Source of the DNA: Acidobacteriota bacterium
Lineage (GTDB): Bacteria; Acidobacteriota; Terriglobia; UBA7540
Assembly: GCA_021789565.1 (NCBI GenBank)
Contig: JAJYJL010000708.1
Location: 1-5,324 of the forward strand
Length of the DNA: 5,324 nt
Direction: 5' to 3'
Shown: positions 1 through 4,997 of the stretch, piece after piece
Layout: every line of letters starts with the position of its first letter
Position numbering within the stretch: the stretch's first letter is position 1
The notes under the pieces: generated by a model
The model's database searches: none
What the model saw: the letters and a program-made list of their open reading frames with translations, nothing else
Told to the model about the DNA's origin: nothing
Translations under genes and position numbers: made by a program

Positions 1-165
1 GCGGCCGTGCTGGATAAAATGCGCGCTCACCCGCTCGGCCGGGACGCGCGCCTCGTTGGAACCGTGGTCGCCGAGCACACTCCGCTGGTTCTGATGAAAA
101 CCGAGATCGGCGGCAGCCGGATTGTCTATCTCATGATCAGCGAGCAGTTGCCGCGCATCTGCTGA
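1..165 (+). CDS. hypE: Hydrogenase expression/formation protein HypE, C-terminal part (5' end outside window)
   Basis: Frame 1 is open from the window edge and gives 54 residues ending in a TGA stop at 163-165. The end of the protein is diagnostic: a glycine-rich stretch (IGGSRIVYL) followed by the terminal tail EQLPRIC. In HypE the last residue is a cysteine in a Pro-Arg-Ile-Cys tail. HypF carbamoylates this cysteine and HypE dehydrates it with ATP to a thiocyanate, the source of the cyanide ligands of the [NiFe]-hydrogenase active site; the protein is cytoplasmic and works with HypC/HypD. The segment KMRAHPLGRDARLVG also matches the C-terminal domain of the family (PurM/AIRS-like superfamily). 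Only about one sixth of a normal 330-350 residue HypE is visible, so the ATP-binding part cannot be checked. The intact tail suggests a functional gene and implies that the organism makes a [NiFe] hydrogenase. The next gene lies on the opposite strand, so hypE is the last gene of its transcript. Confidence 0.9.
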   Translation, partial: AAVLDKMRAHPLGRDARLVGTVVAEHTPLVLMKTEIGGSRIVYLMISEQLPRIC

Positions 166-250
166 ACGTTACCCGCCAGAGCGCGCTGGAAGCCCAACTC
201 CGGCTTTGGCGTGGAAACCGAAGAATGCTCCGCAGCCGGCATCCCGCAAG

Positions 251-1135
251 TCAATCGTGGACCGCAAAAACCGGGCAAGGCCCAAGCTGAATCACCCGGT
301 ATGTCGTCGAACCGAAAAGCGCGAGGTCCAGGGCATGATGCCCATGGACACCGACAACCACCAGGGCAGCCTGTGTATCCTGAGCGAGGCGGACAATCTC
401 CTGGTGGGGAATCCCGGCGCGCACAACCGACTGAATCTTGCAGAGCTTTCGTGCTTCTTCCGTGACGGGTTCTTCAAGCCGTTTCCTCAGCTTTTCGGTT
501 TCCGCCTGAAGGTTCGCTTCGGAGGGCTCGCGCTCCATGACATGAAGAAGCGAAAGCTCCGCATGGTACTGGGCCGTGATCGAAAGGGCGTATTCAAAAG
601 CCCGGGAGGAACACGCCGAGAAATCCGAGCAAAACAGAATTCGGTCGAGTCGGATGGGTTCCGTGCCCTTGGCGCGGGCCGCAGCAGAATGCTCCGGCTT
701 GCGCACCGCCATGACCGGGCAATGGGCCTTCCGCAAAACCTTTTCTGTCACCGAGCCCAGCGCCAGCCGCTCAAACCCTTTGCGGCCATGCGTCCCCATC
801 ACGATCAGGTCGACGGATTGTTCCTTTGCCACCGCCAGGATGCGTTCCGTCACGCCTCCCTCCTCCACAATCGCTCGCGTGGGGTGGCCGTCCGGCGCGT
901 GAGCTTTCGCAAACTCGCGGAGCTGATCTTCCGCATGTTCGCACAACTCGCCGTAAAATTCGCTGACGGCGTCCGGAAGAGCATATTCCGGATAGCCAAT
1001 GTTCAGGGGCCTCACAACGTGCTGCAAGAGCACTTCGGCCCCGTAATGCTGAGCCAGTGACAATGCGTAGTCAAAAGCTCTTTCGGAAAATTCGGAGAAA
1101 TCTGTGGGGCAGAGTATCCGTTGAATTTTCAACAT
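251..1135 (-). CDS. Tandem universal stress protein (two UspA domains)
   Basis: This 294-residue cytoplasmic protein contains two UspA-type nucleotide-binding domains in tandem, roughly residues 1-146 and 162-294. Each begins with a similar strand and acidic residue (RILCPTDFSEFSERAF at 6-21; RILFCSDFSACSSRAF at 165-180). Each also ends with a complete G-2x-G-9x-G-S ATP-binding motif: G114-T-H-G117 to G127-S128, and G262-V-H-G265 to G275-S276, followed by CPVMAV and CPVFAV. Keeping both motifs is typical of ATP-binding Usp proteins; tandem proteins of about 300 residues, such as mycobacterial Rv2623, are known to bind ATP and affect growth state. The precise role here is unknown. The ATG at 1133-1135 is chosen because GGAGGTGA lies just upstream (1139-1146). 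The stop at 251-253 faces the end of hypE across an 85-bp convergent gap with only weak 4-bp hairpins. A candidate promoter lies at 1225-1253. The long open frame on the opposite strand appears to be a codon-bias shadow. Confidence 0.93.
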   Translation of the reverse strand: MLKIQRILCPTDFSEFSERAFDYALSLAQHYGAEVLLQHVVRPLNIGYPEYALPDAVSEFYGELCEHAEDQLREFAKAHAPDGHPTRAIVEEGGVTERILAVAKEQSVDLIVMGTHGRKGFERLALGSVTEKVLRKAHCPVMAVRKPEHSAAARAKGTEPIRLDRILFCSDFSACSSRAFEYALSITAQYHAELSLLHVMEREPSEANLQAETEKLRKRLEEPVTEEARKLCKIQSVVRAGIPHQEIVRLAQDTQAALVVVGVHGHHALDLALFGSTTYRVIQLGPCPVFAVHD

Positions 1136-1138
1136 GGC

Positions 1139-1146
1139 TCACCTCC
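1139..1146 (-). promoter_or_regulatory. Strong ribosome binding site of the tandem Usp gene
   Basis: Read on the minus strand this is GGAGGTGA, eight bases complementary to the 3' end of 16S rRNA, with GCC between it and the ATG (six bases if counted from GGAGG). It fixes the start codon at 1133-1135 and suggests efficient translation. Confidence 0.85.
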
Positions 1147-1224
1147 AACTTCGGATGCTCGCGCTCGATCAGCCTGGTGGGCACGCATCGCTTGACAGAG
1201 AGCCTGCACTCCTCTTCTATCTTT

Positions 1225-1253
1225 AATTTATGCCCTTATTAGACCGGGGTCAA
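1225..1253 (-). promoter_or_regulatory. Candidate sigma70-type promoter for the tandem Usp gene
   Basis: On the minus strand, TTGACC (1253-1248, five of six matches to TTGACA) is followed after exactly 17 bases by TAAATT (1230-1225, four of six matches to TATAAT). Transcription would start near 1218 and leave a leader of about 83 nt before the Usp start codon. The site lies between the putative terminator of the upstream receiver gene and the Usp ribosome binding site, where a separate Usp promoter would be expected. The AT-rich patch around it stands out from the GC-rich surroundings. This is a consensus match by eye only; an alternative sigma factor is equally possible for a stress gene. 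Confidence 0.4.
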
Positions 1254-1270
1254 TGCCGGCTGGTTGGGTT

Positions 1271-1312
1271 AAAAAAGCCGCGAAAAGCGCTGCCATTTGG
1301 AGCACATGGCAG
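1271..1312 (-). terminator. Putative Rho-independent terminator downstream of the receiver gene
   Basis: Read on the minus strand, a perfect 7-bp stem CTGCCAT/ATGGCAG with a 9-nt loop (1312-1290) is followed by a second short stem AGCGC-TTTTC-GCGGCT with one bulged G (1291-1276). That stem runs directly into six T residues (1276-1271). Stem plus T-tract is the classical intrinsic terminator arrangement. It lies about 120-160 bp after the receiver stop and just before the candidate Usp promoter, so it would insulate the two transcripts. The GC content of the second stem is modest and it carries a bulge, so termination may be partial. Confidence 0.45.
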
Positions 1313-1352
1313 GGCCGTCCGCCGGAGCAGATGGATGGATGAGGCCGCCCGA

Positions 1353-1377
1353 GGCAAGGCTGCAATGACGCCTTGCC
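1353..1377. repeat. Perfect 8-bp inverted repeat (hairpin) downstream of the receiver gene
   Basis: GGCAAGGC (1353-1360) and GCCTTGCC (1370-1377) are exact reverse complements separated by a 9-nt loop. The hairpin lies about 50 bp after the receiver stop codon on the minus strand. No T-tract follows it directly, so it may serve as a 3'-end stabilising structure or as the first stem of a compound terminator with the hairpin at 1290-1312. Confidence 0.6.
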
Positions 1378-1428
1378 CAGATCGCCGCCAGGTTGATGGC
1401 ATACGAAATTGGAGAAAGCCTCTCGCTC

Positions 1429-1923
1429 TCACGAGGCCTTGCGCCAGCGTTCAAGGTTCGCGCCGTCGGAATCAAACAGCGACTCTGGTTGGGCCGAAGA
1501 GAATTCTATGGGGGGGTCCAGGTATTCGGCCACCAGCTCTTGCAATTCAGAGCGGGTCAGGTTTTTTTGGACATATTCGCGCGCGCCCAGATCCAGCGCG
1601 CTGATGCAGCAGCCAGGGTCAATAACTCCGGTCAAGACAAGCACGGGGGTCTTGTGGTCAATTTCCACCGCGCGACAGAGCACGGCCCGGCCCCCAAAAT
1701 CCTCGCTTCCCTGGTCAACGATAACCAGGTCGAACGGTTCCTTCTCCAAGAGCGCAGCGGCGTCGGAATATGAGGTGGCGGGCCTTACGTTGTAATCAAG
1801 GCCTCGCAGCATCTCGGAGTATTCACGGAGATCCTCTTCCTTCTCATCGACGATGAGCAGTCTGGGTTTTCGTTCGAGTGGGAAATCCGGGTTGGCGCGT
1901 CTGTCGAATAGTTGTTGTGCCAT
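1429..1923 (-). CDS. Stand-alone response-regulator receiver protein (no output domain)
   Basis: Translation from 1923 gives 164 residues. A CheY-like receiver domain covers about residues 20-136. Its phosphorylation site is complete: acidic pair D26-E27 after the first strand (RLLIVDE), phospho-acceptor D70 at the end of strand three (FDLVIVD), T98 in VLVLTG, and Y117 with K120 in YVQK. The distances D70-T98 and D70-K120 are close to those in CheY. No DNA-binding or enzymatic domain follows; the last 28 residues are a polar tail. The protein is therefore probably a single-domain cytoplasmic phospho-signalling component that works by protein contact. The stretch after D70 (QGSEDFGG) replaces the common xMP turn. 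The start at 1923 is preferred over an in-frame ATG at 1965 because GGAGG sits four bases upstream of it and the extra 14 residues look like untranslated leader. No partner histidine kinase is visible. The gene is transcribed away from the glycosidase gene. Confidence 0.87.
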   Translation of the reverse strand: MAQQLFDRRANPDFPLERKPRLLIVDEKEEDLREYSEMLRGLDYNVRPATSYSDAAALLEKEPFDLVIVDQGSEDFGGRAVLCRAVEIDHKTPVLVLTGVIDPGCCISALDLGAREYVQKNLTRSELQELVAEYLDPPIEFSSAQPESLFDSDGANLERWRKAS

Positions 1924-1927
1924 GGTT

Positions 1928-1932
1928 CCTCC
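1928..1932 (-). promoter_or_regulatory. Ribosome binding site deciding the start of the receiver gene
   Basis: On the minus strand GGAGG is followed by AACC and then ATG at 1923-1921. No comparable site stands before the in-frame ATG at 1965. The internal ATG is therefore the likely start, and the protein begins MAQQLFD. Confidence 0.75.
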
Positions 1933-1942
1933 ATTATCTTTA

Positions 1943-1967
1943 AATTGGAAGCCGCAAACTGCCAATT
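1943..1967. repeat. Perfect 6-bp inverted repeat upstream of the receiver gene (possible operator)
   Basis: AATTGG (1943-1948) and CCAATT (1962-1967) are exact reverse complements separated by 13 bases, so their centres are about two helical turns apart. The element lies 20-45 bp upstream of the receiver start codon. Dyads of this spacing often bind dimeric regulators, but a 6-bp AT-rich arm can arise by chance, and no regulator is identified. Confidence 0.3.
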
Positions 1968-2049
1968 AATTTGCCGCCGCCTCGCAGAGGCAACAACCCA
2001 TGTGAAACAGGCGACGTGAGCAGGTAAAAGAGGATATTCTTTCCCCTGA

Positions 2050-2120
2050 GCCCGCTTTTGAAATCGGACTCAACCTTGACCAGACATTCACTTCGTTTTT
2101 GCCCGCTCTTGCGATTTCGG
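2050..2120. repeat. Imperfect direct repeat, two copies of about 18-20 bp
   Basis: GCCCGCTTTTGAAATCGG (2050-2067) recurs as GCCCGCTCTTGCGATTTCGG (2101-2120), with a two-base insertion and a few substitutions. The copies start 51 bp apart. They may be regulator-binding sites or remnants of a local duplication; nothing identifies a function. Confidence 0.35.
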
Positions 2121-2139
2121 GGCTGAACATTTACCCGCC

Positions 2140-2166
2140 GCACATTCAATCCCGGAAAGCACATTC
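2140..2166. repeat. Pair of GCACATTC direct repeats spaced 19 bp
   Basis: GCACATTC occurs at 2140-2147 and again at 2159-2166, and the core ACATTC occurs once more at 2084-2089. A 19-bp period places the two full copies close to the same face of the DNA helix, which would suit a regulator binding in tandem. This is about 290 bp before the GH116 start, far for a classical operator, so the functional reading is weak. Confidence 0.3.
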
Positions 2167-2287
2167 CGTTAGATGCAAAAAAGCATCGCATGGGATACCA
2201 GCGCCGCGGAGTTCCATCCAACAAAATCTTCAAGGCGCCAATGCACGACCTATCTCGCTTCAAATCAATAGATTCCTCCGTCAATAC

Positions 2288-2332
2288 CGGTTTCAAAAAA
2301 CTGCTTTTAAGGCAAGAAGTGTTTTGATACCG
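2288..2332. repeat. Long imperfect inverted repeat upstream of the GH116 gene
   Basis: CGGTTTCAAAA (2288-2298) pairs with TTTTGATACCG (2322-2332) at 10 of 11 positions; the only mismatch is T2292 against T2328. The 23-nt interior contains weak further pairing. The element ends immediately before the promoter-like TTGTGG at 2333. It could be an operator dyad or, if transcription begins upstream, an RNA hairpin in the leader. No T-tract follows on either strand that would make it an ordinary terminator. Confidence 0.4.
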
Positions 2333-2362
2333 TTGTGGGTTCTCTCGGGATTGAATTATATG
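2333..2362 (+). promoter_or_regulatory. Weak promoter-like sequence for the GH116 operon
   Basis: TTGTGG (2333-2338) and TATATG (2357-2362) are separated by 18 bases, with three and four matches to the sigma70 consensus. The predicted start near 2369 would give a leader of about 86 nt before the ATG at 2455. It is the best-placed candidate I see, but the match is poor and a different sigma factor may be used. Confidence 0.2.
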
Positions 2363-2442
2363 CTGGCGACGATTCCTCGTCTGCAAACGGGTAGAAGCGT
2401 GCTGCAAAGTGGGAAACGAATCAGGCAGCCCGCATTGAATAC

Positions 2443-2447
2443 GGAGG
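2443..2447 (+). promoter_or_regulatory. Ribosome binding site of the GH116 gene
   Basis: GGAGG followed by seven bases (AAGAAAA) and then ATG at 2455. Spacing and strength are near ideal. The site supports the start that places the twin-arginine signal at the extreme N-terminus. Confidence 0.85.
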
Positions 2448-2454
2448 AAGAAAA

Positions 2455-4935
2455 ATGGACAGGCGACGATTTATCAGAAACTCAGTATTGGGGGTAACAG
2501 CCGTTTCAGGAAGCCTGATGTTGAACTGCAAGCCCTCAACTTCCGGCAAGGGCGGCGGTGAAGAGACGGCCACGCTGTTCCATAAAGAACACGGCTATGA
2601 GCTGTTTCCCTCACAAGTCCCAAGCAAACAATGGGCGCAGTTCGATGCCGCGGGGTTTACGGAGCCTGCCTGCGGCATCGTGTACCGGCGCACGGATGAA
2701 GTGCCAAACGGAATGCCGTTGGGAGGCGTTGCGACCGCGGCGCTCGACCTCGATACGGATGGCACCTTCGGCTTTTGCAACCTCTTCAATTCCGGTGTTC
2801 CCACGCGGGGGCCGATGCAATACGGTTTCTTAGGGTTGAGCGGCGGCGGGCGCACCTGGATTTTGTCCACGCGTCCGGTGACGGGCATTGAAAGCGCCAA
2901 GGACATTCATTACTGGGGCCATTATCCGGTCGCGGACCTGGAATACAAATTGGAGGGGCCGTTGAGCGCGGGGCTGCGAGCCTGGGCGCCCTTTATCCCA
3001 GGCGACGCTGAGTTGTCCAACACACCGGGAGCAGTGTTTGAAGTTCACGTCAGAAACCTTTCACAGGAAACCCAAAAGTGCACGCTGGCTTTCAGCTTTC
3101 CCGGTCCCACGCAAGCGGAAGCGCAAATTTCCCGCACGAGCCCGCGGATACCATTTCCCTTGTTCGGGGCCTCCGAGGCGGTTGCGCAGGGATCCGTTCC
3201 GGCTCGGCGAAAAGAAACACGCGGAGAGGGATTTCAGGCGCTTTCGGTCAGCGCTGACACAGGGACCGGCTACGCCATCGGCGTATTAGGTTCGGAAAAA
3301 GTCCGGTGGGGCGGAGGGCTCTGGGTGCCAGGATACGACTACGCAACCGGGCAGCAGTGGCAAGGGATTCGAGGCCACCTGCCCAAAGGCGCTGAGAACG
3401 ATTTCAGCGGCTCGGCGGCGGCGGATTTTGAAGTGGCGCCCGGCGAAGAAAAAGTGGTCCGTTTCGTTCTGGCATGGTATTCGCCGCTGTGGAAAGGAGA
3501 GAAGCACAACGTTTTTGAACGAATGTACGCCCGGAAATATAAAGACGCTGCCGCCGTCGTCGAGGACCTGGCCACGCACCATGCGAGCCTGCTGAAGCGC
3601 GTCCTTTCCTGGCAGCAGGCGATCTATAGCGACCCATCTTATCCCGTGTGGCTGCGCGAATCGCTGGTGAACATCTTGCACCTGATGACCAAGACAGGCT
3701 ACTGGGCGCAGGCCAAGCCGCCTCTCAAAGACTGGGTAAAAGCGGATGATGGGTTGTTCGGCATGAGCGAGTGCCCGCGCGAGTGCCCGCAGATCGAGTG
3801 CATCCCGTGCAGCTTCTACGGAAACGTGCCGCTGGTTTACTTTTTCCCCGAGTTGGCCCGGTCAACCCTGAACGGATATAAGGGCTATCAGTTCCCGGAT
3901 GGCGCTCCGCCCTGGGTCTTTGGCGGATGCACGGCGGGCGCGGCGGAAGGATATAACGACACCGATCCCTGCGACATGGCCACTCCCTCGCCAGGCTACC
4001 AAAACACGCTCAACGGGCCTTGCTATGTGGATATGTTTGACCGCTACTGGCAGACAACCGGCGACGACGAAATCCTGAAGGAGTTCTATCCTTCTTTGAA
4101 AAAAGCGGTGGTCTACACAATCAATCTGCGCCCTGGCCCCGAAGGAATTATCAGCGTTCCGGCGGGCGACCGCAATCCGACCCAGCCTCATGCCAAGCCC
4201 GGCGGCGGATTGGACTGGTTTGAAGGCAACGGCTGGTTCGGCATGACGCCGCACGTGGGAGGAGTTCACTTGGCCATGCTGCGAATGGCCGAGCGGATGG
4301 CAAACAAAATGGGCGACCAGTCCTTTGCCAGCCAGTGCCGGCAATGGATTGAAACAGGAAGCAACCTGATGGAATCGAAGCTGTGGGCCGGCAAGTATTA
4401 CTTGAGCTACTACGAGCCGGAGCTGAACAAGAAATCAGACTTGATCTTCGGCTACCAACTGGATGGAGAATGGATGGCGAATTATCACGGGCTGCCCGGA
4501 GTCTTCCAAAAGGACCGTGTGCCTGTTGCGCTCGACACGATTAAAGAGACTTGTGTAGCGATCAACCGCTATGGGGCGGCAAACTTTACGGAACCCGACG
4601 GCAAGCCTGTTGCCCGCGTTGGCTATGGAACCTACGGCTACTTTCCCCCGGAGGTGTATATGCTGGCCGCAACTTTTATCTACAACGGTCAAAAAGCTGT
4701 TGGCCTGCATGTTCTCAGGACCTGTCTGGAGGGAATTTCGGTAAAGTACGGATATACCTGGACGCAGCCGAACGTGGTCAGCGGAGACACGGGCAAACGA
4801 ATCTACGGCGCCGATTACTACCAGAACATGATTCTCTGGTCGATCCCGGCAGCCATCGAGGGGCAGGATTTGAAGCAGGCCGCGGGGCCCGGATCGCTGG
4901 TGGACAAGGTTTTGAGGGCGGCGCGAACGGCCTGA
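2455..4935 (+). CDS. Tat-exported GH116 family (GBA2-like) glycoside hydrolase
   Basis: This 826-residue protein resembles GH116, the family of non-lysosomal glucosylceramidase GBA2 and the bacterial beta-glucosidase TxGH116. The N-terminus has a twin-arginine motif (DRRRFIR, residues 2-8), then a hydrophobic stretch to C25, so export by Tat is likely. Residues about 74-345 fit the N-terminal beta domain: GMPLGGVATAALDLDTDG at 86-103, CNLFNS at 108-113, and FVLAWYSP at 337-344, like the family's FVLSWxFP. Residues about 395-805 fit the (alpha/alpha)6 catalytic domain: IECIPCSFYGNVPLVYFFPE at 447-466 aligns with the region holding the nucleophile, making E448 the best candidate. LDWFEGNGWFGMTPHVGG at 586-603 holds D587 as candidate acid/base, without the usual DxTYD form. 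The end (GADYYQNMILWSIPAAIEG) also fits. The likely substrate is a beta-linked glucoside, xyloside or glycolipid; specificity cannot be read. Four cysteines (440, 444, 449, 452) surround the predicted nucleophile. A secreted protein gene follows 62 bp downstream. Confidence 0.85.
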   Translation: MDRRRFIRNSVLGVTAVSGSLMLNCKPSTSGKGGGEETATLFHKEHGYELFPSQVPSKQWAQFDAAGFTEPACGIVYRRTDEVPNGMPLGGVATAALDLDTDGTFGFCNLFNSGVPTRGPMQYGFLGLSGGGRTWILSTRPVTGIESAKDIHYWGHYPVADLEYKLEGPLSAGLRAWAPFIPGDAELSNTPGAVFEVHVRNLSQETQKCTLAFSFPGPTQAEAQISRTSPRIPFPLFGASEAVAQGSVPARRKETRGEGFQALSVSADTGTGYAIGVLGSEKVRWGGGLWVPGYDYATGQQWQGIRGHLPKGAENDFSGSAAADFEVAPGEEKVVRFVLAWYSPLWKGEKHNVFERMYARKYKDAAAVVEDLATHHASLLKRVLSWQQAIYSDPSYPVWLRESLVNILHLMTKTGYWAQAKPPLKDWVKADDGLFGMSECPRECPQIECIPCSFYGNVPLVYFFPELARSTLNGYKGYQFPDGAPPWVFGGCTAGAAEGYNDTDPCDMATPSPGYQNTLNGPCYVDMFDRYWQTTGDDEILKEFYPSLKKAVVYTINLRPGPEGIISVPAGDRNPTQPHAKPGGGLDWFEGNGWFGMTPHVGGVHLAMLRMAERMANKMGDQSFASQCRQWIETGSNLMESKLWAGKYYLSYYEPELNKKSDLIFGYQLDGEWMANYHGLPGVFQKDRVPVALDTIKETCVAINRYGAANFTEPDGKPVARVGYGTYGYFPPEVYMLAATFIYNGQKAVGLHVLRTCLEGISVKYGYTWTQPNVVSGDTGKRIYGADYYQNMILWSIPAAIEGQDLKQAAGPGSLVDKVLRAARTA

Positions 4936-4959
4936 CTTATTGCTGGAAGAAAAATAAGT
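4935..4959. repeat. AT-rich 7-bp inverted repeat at the GH116 stop codon
   Basis: ACTTATT (4935-4941) and AATAAGT (4953-4959) are exact reverse complements around an 11-nt loop. The first base of the left arm is the last base of the stop codon. The stem is too AT-rich for a strong terminator and no T-tract follows, so it does not argue against cotranscription of the next gene. It may tune mRNA decay between the two genes or be chance. Confidence 0.35.
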
Positions 4960-4987
4960 TTGGGACCAAGTCTGCAGGCGACGGAAC

Positions 4988-4994
4988 AAAGGAG
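4988..4994 (+). promoter_or_regulatory. Ribosome binding site of the downstream secreted-protein gene
   Basis: AAAGGAG followed by CAT and then ATG at 4998. The three-base spacing is a little short but the match to the anti-Shine-Dalgarno sequence is good. It supports the start that gives a clean signal peptide. Confidence 0.65.
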
Positions 4995-4997
4995 CAT

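Larger units (their letters stand above)
1136..1428. other. Intergenic region between receiver gene and Usp gene (no gene seen)
   Basis: These 293 bases separate two minus-strand genes. From right to left they hold a weak hairpin overlapping the receiver stop, an 8-bp perfect inverted repeat (1353-1377), a 7-bp perfect inverted repeat (1290-1312), a short stem with a six-T tract (1271-1291), a candidate promoter (1225-1253) and the Usp ribosome binding site. A short TGGA/ATGG tandem run occurs around 1331-1342. Open frames through this region are short, overlap in all directions and lack recognisable protein sequence, so no gene is called. Confidence 0.7.
1968..2454. other. Long divergent intergenic region upstream of the GH116 gene (no convincing gene)
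   Basis: With the dyad above, this makes a 531-bp gap between two divergent genes, long for a compact bacterial genome and visibly richer in A and T than its flanks. Both strands carry an open frame here (1940-2407 minus; 2099-2497 plus). Their translations are rich in basic and polar residues, show no domain or repeated hydrophobic pattern, and the plus frame runs into the GH116 start out of frame. They are not called as genes. The region contains small hairpins (GCCTC-GCA-GAGGC at 1979-1991; GATGC-AAAAAA-GCATC at 2172-2187), an imperfect direct repeat, a pair of 8-bp direct repeats, a larger inverted repeat near 2288-2332 and a weak promoter-like pair. Confidence 0.6.

Noticed and set aside
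166..250. Bidirectional terminator between the convergent hypE and Usp genes
   Set aside because: Only 4-bp stems (such as CCAG/CTGG and CCAA/TTGG) are visible and no T-tract follows on either strand.
206..1060. Long plus-strand open frame (284 codons) opposite the tandem Usp gene
   Set aside because: It lies antisense to a gene with two intact family motifs and a strong ribosome binding site. Its translation is rich in Arg, His and Pro without domain features, as expected of a codon-bias shadow.
1192..1220. Perfect plus-strand TTGACA (1192-1197) as a promoter
   Set aside because: The hexamer 17 bases downstream (TTCTAT) is a poor -10 match, a better TATCTT is 20 bases away, and the transcript would run antisense to the receiver gene with no gene of its own.
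1924..1965. Start of the receiver protein at the upstream ATG (1965), adding 14 residues
   Set aside because: GGAGG at 1928-1932 is correctly spaced for the internal ATG at 1923. The extra residues include a translated ribosome binding site and no conserved receiver sequence.
1937..1965. Possible minus-strand promoter for the receiver gene (TTGGCA, 17 bases, TAAAGA)
   Set aside because: The predicted transcription start would fall inside the ribosome binding site, leaving almost no leader, and the -10 match is only three of six.
2172..2187. GATGC-AAAAAA-GCATC hairpin as a terminator
   Set aside because: The A/T run is in the loop and not after the stem, so it does not have terminator form on either strand.
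1940..2407. Minus-strand open frame of 155 codons upstream of the receiver gene
   Set aside because: No recognisable domain, an odd basic composition, no good ribosome binding site noticed, and it overlaps the repeat-rich AT-enriched gap. It could be a gene remnant but nothing supports that.
2099..2497. Plus-strand open frame overlapping the GH116 start out of frame
   Set aside because: It would override the excellent ribosome binding site and start of the GH116 gene, and its translation shows no protein-like pattern.
3862..4989. Minus-strand open frames inside the GH116 gene (for example 3862-4344 and 4435-4989)
   Set aside because: They lie antisense to a gene with clear family motifs along its length and have no independent support.
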